Positions 25,386-37,882 of a DNA stretch of 64,000 nucleotides are shown here, piece after piece (the first letter of the stretch is position 1; every line of letters starts with the position of its first letter). This DNA comes from Gymnorhina tibicen (taxonomy: Eukaryota > Chordata > Aves > Passeriformes > Artamidae), in assembly GCA_013399875.1 (NCBI GenBank), contig VXAZ01006790.1:682001-746000 (forward strand). The letters run 5' to 3'. The position numbers were made by a program, and so were the translations under genes. Below the pieces are notes generated by a model, which saw nothing but the letters and a program-made list of their open reading frames with translations, was not told the origin of the DNA and did no database searches.

Positions 25386-25492
25386 GAGTAAACAGGGAAG
25401 CAGTATGTTCCTCTAGATTAATTTTTTGCTATTTCAAGGAGTAAACAGGAAAGCAGTCTGTTCCTCTACATTTAATTTTTTGCTGTTTCAAA
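25386..25492. repeat. Tandem duplication of a ~53-bp unit
   Basis: The block starting GAGTAAACAGGGAAGCAGT at 25386 repeats from 25439 with a few substitutions and one inserted base. The second copy ends near 25492. The copies have diverged, so the duplication is not very recent. No coding frame is involved. Confidence 0.9.
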
Positions 25493-25821
25493 GAAGTAGA
25501 CCAGTTTTGTGACGCAAATGCATTAATAGTAAAATCATATTTTTTTGCTTGAAAATGTGGTATTTTCCTTGATCATGTAATCACGTTGATTAGGTTTTGT
25601 CATTATAGGAAGGGTTGGAATTAAGAATGTCTAGATAAGGCTATCAAGTGTAGGACTAGCAAATTAAGAGGACCGGTGCATTGTGCTCCATTATGGAAGA
25701 AAGTGTATTATTTTTGTTACCAAGGTAATTTTTTAACATACAATAAGTTCCCATTTGCATTTGTTTTTTATCCTTTTTGGGCTGTTTTGTTTGGTATTAG
25801 GCAAGTCTTATCCTCCCCCAG

Positions 25822-25930
25822 GTCTCCTGCTGTTACCGATGTCTCAGTCTCAGGGATGGATATTGCCTCTCTGCAGAGTGATTTGCGATCTGGTGTGGAG
25901 AGCTCCACTGAGAAGCTGGACTCTGCATTT
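25822..25930 (+). CDS. Candidate exon, unidentified, Ser/Asp-rich
   Basis: A strong acceptor (GTCTTATCCTCCCCCAG, ending at 25821) precedes an open plus-strand frame that reads S-P-A-V-T-D-V-S-V-S-G-M-D-I-A-S-L-Q-S-D and ends in E-K-L-D-S-A-F. A weak donor, GCATTT|GTAGGA, follows. Without splicing the frame stops at 25952-25954, so this could also be a terminal exon. The serine-rich, acidic composition is like a disordered cytoplasmic segment. The family is not recognised. Confidence 0.25.
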
Positions 25931-26129
25931 GTAGGAAACAGATGTTGCTCTTGAAAGCTGCTTTAAAAACACATAACTAATGTGTCCTGTGGCTATTAAA
26001 ATTTAGTTTAATGTAGTTAGAAACACAAGCAGGGTGGTTTTCACGTTGCAGGACTTTTCTGTTTTTCCATTTTTGTCCCCCGGCTTGGACATTTCTGTGA
26101 AGGTCTGATTCATCTGCCTCCTGCAGTTT

Positions 26130-26156
26130 CTGGCAGGTCCCGAGTTCTCCTGCCAG
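26130..26156. repeat. Short inverted repeat, 8-bp arms
   Basis: CTGGCAGG (26130-26137) pairs with CCTGCCAG (26149-26156) across an 11-base loop in a locally GC-rich patch. The stem is short, so no function is inferred. Confidence 0.7.
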
Positions 26157-26366
26157 GAACCTCGGCCTCGATTCCTGCCTGGAGTTCTCTGGTAGGCAGT
26201 GACCTCATTAATAGCATCTCCTGGCTCTCAGTGCAGCACTGCTCAGTGATTTCTACCCAAGAGTGACTCTGAGTACATTAGGCTGAGTTGTTTTGTGCCA
26301 GTGCTTGGCCAGACTCTTGATACCTCCTTCTTTTCCTCCCACCTCTTCCTTGCACTTAGGATTTTA

Positions 26367-26408
26367 GCATTGGCTGATCTGCATTGGCTGATCTGCATTG
26401 GCTGATCT
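26367..26408. repeat. 14-bp tandem repeat, three perfect copies
   Basis: The unit GCATTGGCTGATCT occurs three times without a mismatch at 26367-26380, 26381-26394 and 26395-26408. Perfect identity points to a recent expansion. The unit carries ATTGG, a CCAAT-box core on the other strand, so the array presents three evenly spaced inverted CCAAT motifs. Confidence 0.95.
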
Positions 26409-29400
26409 GCAATGCCACCATTGCCTCTGGTTGGTGACCTGAGGAGTAATGTTCTAGTCACTGTTTATTTTAAAAGAGTAGTAGTAACTGAAGCCAAGAA
26501 ACACCATTTGGGAACTTGACTGTTTCTTGGTTTGCTTGGAAGACCATGGCAAGGGTACAGAGGTAAAATGAATGTCTGCTTTCTTTAAAACACATGGTGG
26601 CATGGAGTGCACTACAGGCCTTCAGCCCTATCTCAAGAGAGGAGAAATGATGAATTAGGTAAGGATTTCCAAGGTGAGGTTTTCTGGAATAGACTTAAAT
26701 CTGCCTTTCCAGTGTGTCATACAGATGAATTTGGGATTATTAGTAGATGTACAAGTGAATAAAAATTGGTAACCCCTGCCCTCCCTGCACATGCCAAATC
26801 AGGAAAGTTTTAGTTTGATAAATTAGTTCTAGTGCATATATTTTCCCAACTTCCTTTCCAAGCTCTTTTTTATAGTAAACCATGCTCTCTTGCTGATAGG
26901 ATTAAACATTGTAACTACTGGACTGTGGAAGTTTCTCTAACTATACCTGCATGGATCCTTTGAAAACATAATATATTTTTAAAAAATACATAGAAGAGAG
27001 CTCGGATGCTGTTTCTAAACTCAGCAGCATATTTTTTGTTCTATATTTACATTGACCTGACTTTATTGTCTGGATTTCAGTTGGTTTTGTTTTTCCTTAA
27101 TCACAGCTTTTTGTTCCCTCTTTTTTTTTTTTAAATTTTACTGATGAGAAGAGCTTTTTTTTTGGGATTTTTTAGCTTTTGGTTGGTGGTGTTGGTTTTT
27201 TTTGTTGTTGTTTTTTGTGGGTTTTTTTTGCGGGGGGATTTGACTTTTATTGGTGTGTACTACTACAGCGTTCACTTTTTTTTATTTGTTTAGGGTCAAA
27301 TCCTTGGCCATGTACATGGAGCATCAAGAGACACAGAAATAAGAGGTTTGTGCCATTTCTGCATCCCATTGAGTGTCAGGGGGGCTGGAGGCACCTGCTC
27401 CGTGCTCAGGTCCTGTGTCAGCAGACACCTCATAAATCTGTTCTCCTCCCTTCTGGTGGTCACTCAGGCAGTCAGACGGGGAGCTGGGACTGGAGTGGGC
27501 TGTAATTTGCTTGCAGTCCTCTCGAGACTCCTGTGCAGGATGGTTATGGAGCAGCCGCTCGTTCTCTCTTTCCCTGTCTGCGTCTTCCCTCAGCCGGAAC
27601 CCTCCGGTGTTTTCCCCTGACGTGTTGGATGTTGTGGGCCAAACCGTGGTCACTTTTCTAGCATCATCACTATGAGCTCAGAGCTGTTGAAGTCAGTTTT
27701 CACTTCTGTTCTTCTGCTGGTGTGTGTTAAATGTGATAGTTTGTGCTGTGTAAGTGTGTGTAATGTCTTTTGTAACATCTCAGCAATGACTCACTTGGTT
27801 TGGCTTTGGGGTACTGGATAATCTCAGTATCCCTATTGTGAGCCAAATGAAGTTAAATCCCTGGTTTTGTGCTAAAGTCATAAAACTGCCGTGGGTAGAT
27901 TGGAGGACTGGTTTTTTAGTTTAAAATATGGGATAACTTGAATTTAATACATGCAGTACACAACTGTTTTAAATAAAAATTAAGAACTGTAAGCTCAACA
28001 TATGAGTACAAAAGCTCTACAGTAAGTATAATGCCCCCTACCCCATCCCCCAAAATAAAAAGTCTGTAGTGTGGAATGTATGTTGCAAGATGCTCATCAA
28101 AATGTAGCAGTCCAGCTTAGTTTTACCAAAATATTTGGTAATAAGAAAAGCAGTAGTTGTGTAGTTCTTCACAATGAATAAGAGCTTTCTCAAATAAAAA
28201 AGGCAAACTGAACCTTGTGAGGCCTTTCAGTGGGTTCTTACAAGCCATATCCAGAAGTTGATGGAGCAGTGGTGGGCAGAATGGAAAAACAAAATGTCTT
28301 ATTTCAATTGAAAAATTATTTTATCTTTTGTACTTATCACTTGTCACACAGACAGTCTCCCATGCCTATTCCATCTGTGCTGATGTGCTGGGTACTAATG
28401 TTTCTTTTTTTGTTTGTGCAGAAGTAGTTTTAATATTCAAAACATTAGTATGCTGTCAGTTTACTTCAGCAGTACTTTTGGTTTCCTCCTAATGCCATCA
28501 CTGATTGTTAGACTAGTGCCTCAGTCAAAATCAACATATTTTTGTAAAATCTGTTAGAATTTATGATTTAGAGGATTGAACCTGGTAACTCCTCAAACTC
28601 TTAGATTAGTTCTTCTGCATTCACAGTGCATTAGTGTAATAGTTTCTCTGTCAGATAATTAATAAAAAAACTCTTTAGAATTGTTTTTTCCACAAAGTCA
28701 TTAATCTCCCAATTCCTACTGTTACCAGCTATAAGGTTATAAGGATCATGCAAAGAGACCAAATTACTAATGAAGTATTTGGTGATGTATTTTTTCCTTA
28801 CAGACATTAAAGCTCCTGTAAGTTTGGGATTGGCCACTATTGTTTTTAATATCCCTTTGCCTAAGGAAAGTCACTGCTGAAAGATAAAAGAAAAATAGCT
28901 TTAGTACCGTGCTTGAATGAAGCAGGTCTGCTTTTGATTCATATTTACTGGAAATCTTCCTGAGTGTTAGCTTGTCCTTAAAATTCCTAACAGGCTCTTT
29001 TTAAGCTGGAATAGACTTTGATGGCTGAGCGTGCAGTGAGTTGGACATGCAAAACCACCATGTGTGGTATTTGCTGACACTTGTGAAAGGGTTTAGGAGA
29101 AAGATCACCGCAGCAGTTTGTTCTCTACGAAACTAAACCCAACGCAAAGCAGTGACTTTCCCCAGGCTGAGCTTTATACACACAGCAGATAAGAAACAAT
29201 GTGGGCTTGAGCTCCACACAATTCCCATCGCAAAACGAAGGCGGGAGGTCTAAAGGAAGCAGAGAAATCATATAAAATAGCCTTTTCAAGGGGAAAAGTA
29301 CTAATTTCCGTCTAATTTTAATGACAAGAACATAGCAGATGTTCACAAGGTGAGGGAGGTAATGTGTGTCACTGTGTGAACCTGGTGCTTGGCCAAGGTA

Positions 29401-30690
29401 TGAGGATGCCCAGGGCCAGAGGAAGGCAAATGCCTGAAGTTGTGTACGCTGGGTCCAGCCAGGACAATCTTCTTGGTCCTTGTGCTTGGAGCGTGCCCTG
29501 TGATGCAGCCTGGCAGCAGATGGTTGGGACAGGATGTTCTCTGGCACCATACAGCTGTGGCCTGACTATTTTAGGGGATATTGACTCATTTCAGTAAAAT
29601 TCCTTTAAATTCCCCTTGTGAAGTGTTGATCTGTTAAATCTGTTTTTGTGAGGTATGCTGTTCGAGATGCATCTAGCCAGTTTGAATATGAAATACACCC
29701 ACTAATTCAATTTGATTTAGTTTGCCTTGAATTCAGGTTTTGTTGCTAGTAGTAAGCTGATTGCCTTAATTCAGTTTTATACACCAGTAATTTAAAATAC
29801 TTAGAAGTATAAGTTTCCTTTAGTGTCATGTTACTGAGAAGAAATGTGAGAAATACATAACTAAGAAAAACTTGAAATAATATGAAAACAATAAAAAGGG
29901 CAGAGGAATTTTAGGAAAAAGTTATTATTTAGGTAACTTTCAGTAACACAGGTTTTAAATATTTAACTCTTTGAACCATGGTGGTTTGGACTGATTAAGT
30001 GTCCAGCAGCTAAGTTAATGGAAGTTAATCTTACATTTTTGCGGTATTTATAGTGAAATACGTGCCCTTTGTTCTGAAGTTCTTCTGAGTTTTTTTAGGG
30101 CTACATAGATAATTAAATCCCTTTTACCCATATGTCAGTTTAGTCTGTAAGGTGATGATTGAAAGTTGGGGATTAAGAAAATATTCAGTGTCACTTGTTC
30201 ACAACTGCGATAGCCTTATCAACAGAAAAAGCACCTATAATACTGTAATGCTGATTCCATGGTAAGATGCTACTGAACTTTTAAGCTACAAGGACTTGCT
30301 ACAAGGTCTTTTGAGCTTTATTACTCAGTGTTCGAATTAACATGTGTAGTTGGTCATTAAGGCACGTGGTCAGGTTTTATTCCCATATCCTGCTGACAGC
30401 AGTTTTTAAGGTGACAGATCCGTATGGGGACTGTGTTGTGATAGCCCAGAAGGAAAGAACATGCAAATATTTGAAGAGACCCCTGGGGCTTTTGGCCACG
30501 TGAGGCTGCTTTGTGCTTCAGTAAGGATGTTGGCTTTGATTTCTGTGGCTTAGTGACTTAACCTGGATGCAGGAGATCTGAATGCATTCATGAATTCATC
30601 CTTGACCTTGAACAGGGAAGTAAAAAAAAAATTTAGATGTGAACACAGTTATCAAACCCTCTGAGTTACATACTCAGTTATCTGTGGTGC

Positions 30691-30712
30691 AAAAAACAAA
30701 CAAACAAACAAA
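30691..30712. repeat. (CAAA)n simple repeat
   Basis: A short A-rich run with four CAAA units, next to an A-rich segment at 30713-30734. It could be a decayed poly(A) tail, but no element body is seen upstream. Confidence 0.8.
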
Positions 30713-33700
30713 GACATGAAAACAAAAAAAGAGAAACATTTTTATTTATTTATTTTACATATTTTTGTTTTGTTCTATACATCCTTGGGAAAGTAAACTG
30801 TCTGGCACACTGATTAGGACCACAGTTTTTGTCTACTGACTTAAGGAGCTAGCCCTATCCTATCTGCTGAATATACTAAATATAACAGTGCAATGATAAT
30901 ATTTGCATAGTTGAGTTATGCATTTTAAAAGAATATTATATATACTGCAAAATAATTGAAAAAGAAATTAGAAAGTTATATAGCTATTTTTGGTCAACCA
31001 GAAGACAGCCTTAATCTGAAGTATGACTTCTGTTAGTTTTCACATTCTGAACATCTATCACAAAAAAATCTTTGTGATTGCACATAAATATATACTGATA
31101 AGCATGAAGCAATTTTCCCCTCTCTAATCATTTTTATTTCAAAGCTTTAAAAAATGATTTACAAATTAAGAATAAATGTGCTAAATTTATCTTAAAAAAC
31201 AGGACTTGAATTGTAAGCATCTGAAAAATGATCCTTTTTGAGTGGAAATGAGCTGTGATATAGACAGCTGTCATTGCTTTTGCTGTAAATTTATTTTCCT
31301 AGTGTTGTGGCACTAAATTGATTGTGGAGAATATACTGTCATGGAGGAGTTTCTTCTGGGCAGCCTGAGTAGAGGCTTCCATTTCTGCAACGTGTTCCAT
31401 ACCCCTCCCACCTCCTGGCCCCCCTTTTTGTGGTGGCCAGGTTGTGCACTCCAGGCAAGAGGTTCCGTTCACCCTACTCTGCAAATTCTTTATCCTCGTG
31501 TACTACTCACCTGCTCTTCTCCCTGAGGCTCTCCCTCACAGCAGAGCTACTGGGCAGCAGGGCTTCCCTCCCTTGGCCATCCTGCTGTTCCAAGGTGTCT
31601 CCTCACCTTTCCCGTGGAGGTGGGACCAAGGGGTGGGTTGGCCCTGGGTGTCCAGGGAGCCACTGTAAAAACAGTCAGAACTCCCAGGGATAAAGTTCAC
31701 AAGTCATGGTAAACCTCTTGGGTTTCTGTGAAGTTGAAGAGCTGATGGAAGTTCATATATCATATTGGACAAATGTCTGTGTGTCAGTATCACTTCTTTG
31801 TCATGGACCTTGGAGAAATTTGAAATGTCACTTTTTGCCCTTTTTCCAGATGATTTTTTAAAACATCTTGATGAGCCTGTTGGGGGTGGGAATTATGTAT
31901 TTGATATTTTCAAAATATTAATGTGTTGCAAAAGAACTGGTACAATTCTACGTAGTGAGCTACGCTTTCTTCCCAAGGCGTTTCTCTCCTCAGTACTAGA
32001 TAACCCATTTCCAATTGGACAAACTCATTTGCCACTAATATATCCAGAGCTGCAGCTCCTTTGCATGTAATCCATTGGATGTATCTAATGTATAACTCAG
32101 AGGGATGCTGGAGTTGGCTGATGGCAGCAACGTTTCTCCAGAGAGAGCCACTCACAAAGGAGGACAGGGCTAGACAGTTGTGGGAGACAGGAAGGTGCTT
32201 TGACATGTTTTGTTAAATTATTTTAAAATCAAAAGCTTTAATTCTTTTTGTAGGCATTTTAGATCAATAGAAAGAAGGTAAAATATTATGGTTTCGGTTA
32301 TCTGATAGACCTTAGAGTGTTCATTTTCTGCCAAAAGACTCAGCTGATTGAGAAGTCGTCAGTAGCTTTGCTATACTTGCTAAGGGAGAATCTGGATTTG
32401 AATTAATTATCCCATAGGTATATTGCCTTGAGAGTTTTAGTTTGTGTTTAGCCAAATCTTCTGATCTTTCTTCTAAGGCTGTGGCTTTCAGTGAAGTGAT
32501 TGTATTGGTAAAAGAATATAAAATTTACTTACCACAGGTGGTTGTAGACCCTTGTTCAAGCAGCCCAGATAATTTACTGAAGAATGAAATCCTTGACAGA
32601 ATATTTTACAGGGTTTACAGCATCCTATCAATAATGAACAGCCTCGCCAACACGTATTTAAGTTCTAATGAAACAACCCAAAAAGTATTAATTAATAAAT
32701 TACAGAGCTGTGTTTTCACAGTTTTAATCTGTTTGCCTTTGGTTTTAGATAAAGACTCCCTGCTGGTTTGGGGTTGTTCTGTTCTGCTTGAGATAATCAT
32801 CAAATAATGGCTAATTCAATACAGTCATCAATTCAGTTGCAGATTAGTGTAGCATTCAGCAGTAAAAATAAATATCCCAAAACTGTACATACCCAAAGAA
32901 GTGTTTAATTCTAATACAAATTACGCTGGATGTTTTTACAAATTTGCATGGCTTGTTTGCAGTCTCGCGGTCAAACTGAGATAATGAGATCTAAACACCA
33001 GGATTTAGGCTAAGGCACAAATAACGCAGTGTCTCTAAAGGCTTTAGACTGCCTTACTTTAACATATGCAGCTCTTAAATTTTGCAACTTCAATTCCTGA
33101 TAAACAGGATTTTTAAAGTATGAAAAGAGCTTATCATGAAAGAAAGAATGCTCAGTTTATTGTTCCAGGTAAAGTCTTTTGGAGGTGATTACTCTCTCAC
33201 AAAAACATTGTGTTCAGTACTCTTGTGGCACAGGCATCTGTCACTCAAACAGATGTCACCCCATAAACCTGAAAATACAAGTTTTTTTTCTATTCTCTGT
33301 GGATAAGTGAAGCCTTCAGGTTGATATACTCGGTGACATTTGTTTAAGTGACAGATGTTCACGTCTAGTAGCCCTCAATGGGGAGGTGACCTTGTTGTCT
33401 TAGTGGGAGTTCTGTGTCAAGTACTGTAATTATTTGTATGCAGATAATATGCGCCTTTATGACGGATGAAATTCCTAAGGATGTTTTTACACTCCAGGCT
33501 GCTCTGTGTGTAATGGAGAGGCTTGGAATTAGACGGTAAGGTTTCAGTGTTTGGTTCTAACCTGCCCTAAATAGAACAAGATTAACTCAATGAACTCTGT
33601 GGATGTAAAAAAACCACAGAACACCAGGGCTGAAGAGAATGAGTGGTATAAGAAGAGGCCCAAGACTCGATTTTTTGCACTTGTTCCTGTCTCCCAAATG

Positions 33701-36700
33701 GTCTAAATGTTATTATCAATCCAGCGTGGAGGATTCATTTGCTGAGGAATGTAAATAGCTGCATGTCCAGAGACTTCAGGCAGAAGGCTTTTGGTCTGAA
33801 GAAATGAAATCTCCAAACATTTCTGGTCAGTTTTAACTCCTGGTGCCTGGTGCTGTCCTCACCAGGCAGATGTTTAAGCATTGTTTGCACAGAGCGTTGT
33901 CTAGGAAAGGTGATGGGACCTTTTTCAGCACGCTGGATTCTGCTCAGATTAGCTTTTGGATGAGTGCATTTACTCAAGGAAAAACAACAGTTCAGGTGGT
34001 TCTGTCTCCACTGCTGTTGTCGTTGGTAATCATATCAATTTCTGTGCATACATTCTGAATTTAATGTTTGTTATTTGTCATTAAGATACACTGAGTCTCC
34101 AAAATTTCCTCTTTGGACAGGCAATCTCTACCTAACCCTTCCTCTTGGGGCATGACTCATCCTCATTCAGTTTCCCCAACTGATTTATTTCTGCCTTCCC
34201 TCAGCCCCTTTATTTTCTAGCTGTTTTTAAACCTGTACCCAAAAAGTTCTGTGACAAGCAGTTCAGAACATACCTGCCTGCGGTCTCAAAACTGCCACCT
34301 CAGGCTTCCAACTTGATTTCACGCTTACTAATTTTCCATAGTGGAAGAAACGAAACATTCACTTCCTTTTCACCTTCTCTATGTCATTTCATAATACGCA
34401 AATCCTAAAGAAGATCCCCACATATACTTGGGATTACTGAGGTGGGTTTTTAATTGAAAATTCAGAGACAGTGCCTCAAACACCTTGATCTTGATATATG
34501 AACTTCTTGCAGCTGTTATTCCCAAGAGTTTCTGTGAAGTAGTACAAAAGACTAAACCTTCTGGTTTACACTTGGCAATGACATTTGGTTTGCTGGCTTT
34601 TATTTTAAAAGTGAATTCTTAGTTCCATCAGGAGATTTGCAGATGAATTGGAAGTGCAGCACTGGGGTCAATATACCTCTGGCATGTTCCTTGTGTACAG
34701 CATGGATCTTTGGCTCTTCCTTCCAGGGATTACATTGCGTTAGGGAGAATCCTGGGTTTGGTGATAGGCCGGGTGAATGACTGCAGTAAGAATTCAGTGG
34801 CTGAGGGATGGGTGCCTAAGCATAAAAGCAAACAGAATTTTTAATTAAAAAAGAAGGTCAACAAACATCTCTGTAGGAATATGCTTGTATTTACTACATG
34901 AATATGTACAAAAATGTGGTAGTCATGACTGCCATAAGAAGATTACACTTCCAAGAGGTAAAAAATGAAAATCAATGTTTAAGCATCTGTGTTTGGGTCC
35001 TCAAATTAGCAGTGGCCTTTTTTTTGTTTGTTTGTTTGGTGTTTTGCTTATTTATTTGTGAGGCTTTTTTTCCTGTGTTTTTTGTTTTGTTTTTGTGCTC
35101 CTGGACTTAGTATTTCTGTGCTTTAATTTCTTGTCAGCAAACTGGGATTAACAGAACACCTCTGAGGAATGAAGTGAAGGTTAATGTATTAGCATTAAGC
35201 ACTAGAGAAAAGCTATTGAGAAAATTAATAACACACTGTTAAACTCTCAATTTGCATTGTGTGCAGTTCCAGGTTTGGTTTGCTTCTCTTTTTGCTGCAG
35301 CTCACTTGAAGTCTGGGTTACAAGTCTCAGGCTGTTTGCACATAAAGATTTTGCCTGCAGAAAGTTTTGTTAACTTAACAAGTCAGTCTTCTTAAGTGAA
35401 ATTTTAGCCAGTTTTTTTAATAAACAGTTTATAGGCCCCCAACATAGTGTGTGGTGTTGCATTAATCGTGGGAGTTGACTTCAGAGTCCAGTTTAGCTCT
35501 TGTATACGTATTTTTCCACACCGGTTCTTCTACTATTTAGCTTATAAAAATGAATTTAGTATATTAAGTTCTCATAGTGTCTGTTTTCATTAATAACATT
35601 GAGGAGCTTCCTAAACAGACAAACAAACCCCTAAACATCCTTTTTTGGTAACAAGACTGTGTTTCAGAAATGTTTATTTGCTTGGGGATGCGAAGTTTCT
35701 TTTGGTACTCTTGAGAAATTTGCCCCACTCCGCAAGGGTAAACCATTAAGAACAATTAAACAAACTAAAAGTAAACCCAGGCATCTGTATATGTAGTAAG
35801 AATGCTTATGAAGTTTTGCCATGTAAGATTCCTTACAGTTTTCTAAAATTTAATTGAAAGTGAGTGAATCGCTTTTCATGAGAACCAAAATTATTAAAAC
35901 TAGTCTGAAAATAGGCTGCTGGCACAACAGATTTTGAAGATACAGGTTTTTGATTGCTCCAGTATTTTCTTAAGGTACGTTTTCAGGGCAATACGTGACA
36001 AAAATGAAGCATATGGTGTAAACTCAACCCTATTTTTAAAGACTTTTTAGTCCACACTTATTTTGATGGATCCTTATCCTTTCAGTTAAGAGACTGCATT
36101 TGTCAAGCATAATATCTTAAATAATTTCTTCACTAAAGGAAAAGTACTCAAGTTAGTGACCTACAAATTTTTGTATTAACAGGGAAATCGGCAATTTTTT
36201 CACATCCTTGCATATTTTAAGTTACTGCAGGGACCTGATCTATGTAGAAGTCTGTGTATATGTATACATTTCAACACAAAGTACTTTCTCAGGGGAGGAT
36301 TTTTATCTTTCACCTGGGTATATTCTCATTGCATGAGTCATCAGCCAGGTGCTGGCTTTTCTGACTGTTGTAAATGCATCCTGTTACTTGATTTCTAGTA
36401 AGAAGGAGAAAGGCAACCTCCATCCTTCTGCACAACTTCACAGAGAAAGAAAACCTAATTGACAAGTCCTGAAAATCTGATATGGTTCTGATACTCAAGT
36501 TTCTCTGCTTTTCTAGACAGCCTTACCTCCTTATTTCCCATCTCTTGCTTCTTTTCCTTTACAGAGGTACAATATCTGCATTTCCAGAGCGTTCTGTACC
36601 CTAATTTCCAATCTATCTATTCACTGTTCCCTGTCTTATTTTGATATAATGCTGCCTCTAACATTGTTATGTTAGAAACATCCCTTTAGCAACTAAGGGA

Positions 36701-37397
36701 AGACTAGCATTACAAGGCATCAGAAAGCCTTTACATAAACAGCCCATTTGGACTTGGTCTTGTTCCATATTTGGTTATTCTTGTTGTGTTTCTGCACTTT
36801 TTCTGGATTTGACACATTTAAGTAAGGGGATTCTTCTTGATACTAATATGCCAGGTATTTGAAAGCTGTTTTTTATGACAGACGACTGTGCAGAGCCCAA
36901 AGAATTTTGAAAGCTTGTCAACTTCTGTGGATGTTAGATATCAAGATGTAAATGCTGATAAGAATGATGGTAAGACAGCTCACAGAAAGAAGATTGCATA
37001 CAGTGTGTTGTCTAGAGGTTTGATTCTGGTAGGCTTTTACTGATATATATATGATTGAACATTTGGATACTTTAGTTTCTTGTACTTCACATATGGAATT
37101 CTGGTTTAGCTATAGGCTTTTTTATATGTAGGAATAAAAGTAGAAAGTACAGTGTAGATAATCCACCAAAAAGACGTGTCTAAGTTTCCCTGTCCATGAT
37201 CTGCAAAGGTCAAATCCCTAACCTGTATGTGTCAGTCCCTGGCCAGAGCTATGTGGCCCTGTGGGGAGGGGAAGGATGTTATTGCTGGCATTTAAGTAGC
37301 AAACCTTAAAAATAACCATCCTCAGCGATAGTGTGACCATCAGAACCAGGGCAGTGATTGTCCGCTTGTACTTGGCACTTCTGAGGCTGTATCCCAA

Positions 37398-37882
37398 ATC
37401 CCGTGTTCAGCTCTGGGCTCTTCATTGGGAGAAAGACGCTGAGGTGCTGGAGTGTGTCCAGGGAAGGAAATGGAGCTGGGGAAGGGTCTGGAGCACCAGG
37501 AGCAGCTGAGGGAGCTAGGGGTCTCAGCATGGGGAAAAGGAGGCTCAGGGGGGACCTTCTCGCTTTCTATAACGCCCTGACAAGAGGGTGGAGCCAGGTG
37601 GGTGCTGGTCTCTTCTCCCAGGCAAAAGTGACAGGATGAGAAGAAATGGGCTCAGGTTGTGCCTGGAGAGGTTTGATATTAGGAAAAGCTTCTTCTCCAA
37701 AAGGATTGTCAAACAGTGGAACAGGCTGCCCAAGGAAATGGTGGAGTCACCATCCCTGGAGGGCTTTAAAAGATGCAAAGCTGTGGCACTTGAGGACATG
37801 GGTTAGTGGTGGACTTGGCAGAGTTAGGTTACTGATTGGACTCGATGATCTTAGAGGTCTTTTCCAACCTAAATAACTCTAT
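37398..37882 (+). mobile_element. CR1 LINE 3' region, ~485 bp, forward, 5'-truncated
   Basis: The best-preserved forward CR1 copy. It begins in the 'gttcagctctgggctcttc' block and continues through the 'gagctggggaagggtctgga' and 'aggaggctcaggggggacctt' segments. A translatable stretch follows that reads KQWNRLPKEMVESPSLEGF, a familiar CR1 3'-region peptide. It ends with the 'gactcgatgatcttagaggtc' and 'ttccaacctaaataactctat' tail. A 72-codon frame (37588-37806) lies inside but is only a remnant. There is no reverse transcriptase core, so the copy is dead. The 'ttagtggtggacttggcagag' tail differs from the copy at 57450, so two CR1 subfamilies are present in the window. Confidence 0.92.

Larger units (their letters stand above)
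22237..37397. other. Long repeat-poor non-coding stretch
   Basis: About 15 kb with no recognised retrotransposon, RNA gene or convincing exon other than the candidate at 25.8 kb. Low-complexity patches include a T/G-rich tract at 27121-27245 and an AAAC/CAAA run at 30691-30712. Small duplications lie at 25386-25492 and 26367-26408. At 27320-27650 several frames on both strands are open at once, including a 109-codon minus-strand frame. That reflects GC-rich, stop-poor DNA rather than a clear gene. Such a repeat-poor tract fits a large intron or a regulatory intergenic region. Confidence 0.5.

Noticed and set aside
27324..27653. 109-codon hydrophilic minus-strand frame that looks protein-like
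   Set aside because: Plus-strand frames of 90-108 codons are open over the same DNA, the acceptor is poor and no donor or homologue is recognised; stop-poor GC-rich DNA explains it.
33488..33600. Possible very old CR1 tail ('ggcttggaattagacggtaa')
   Set aside because: Too diverged to be sure; only a few words resemble the CR1 end and no terminal repeat is seen.
37588..37806. 72-codon frame reading like a conserved protein
   Set aside because: It lies wholly inside the CR1 copy at 37398-37882 and is a retrotransposon remnant.
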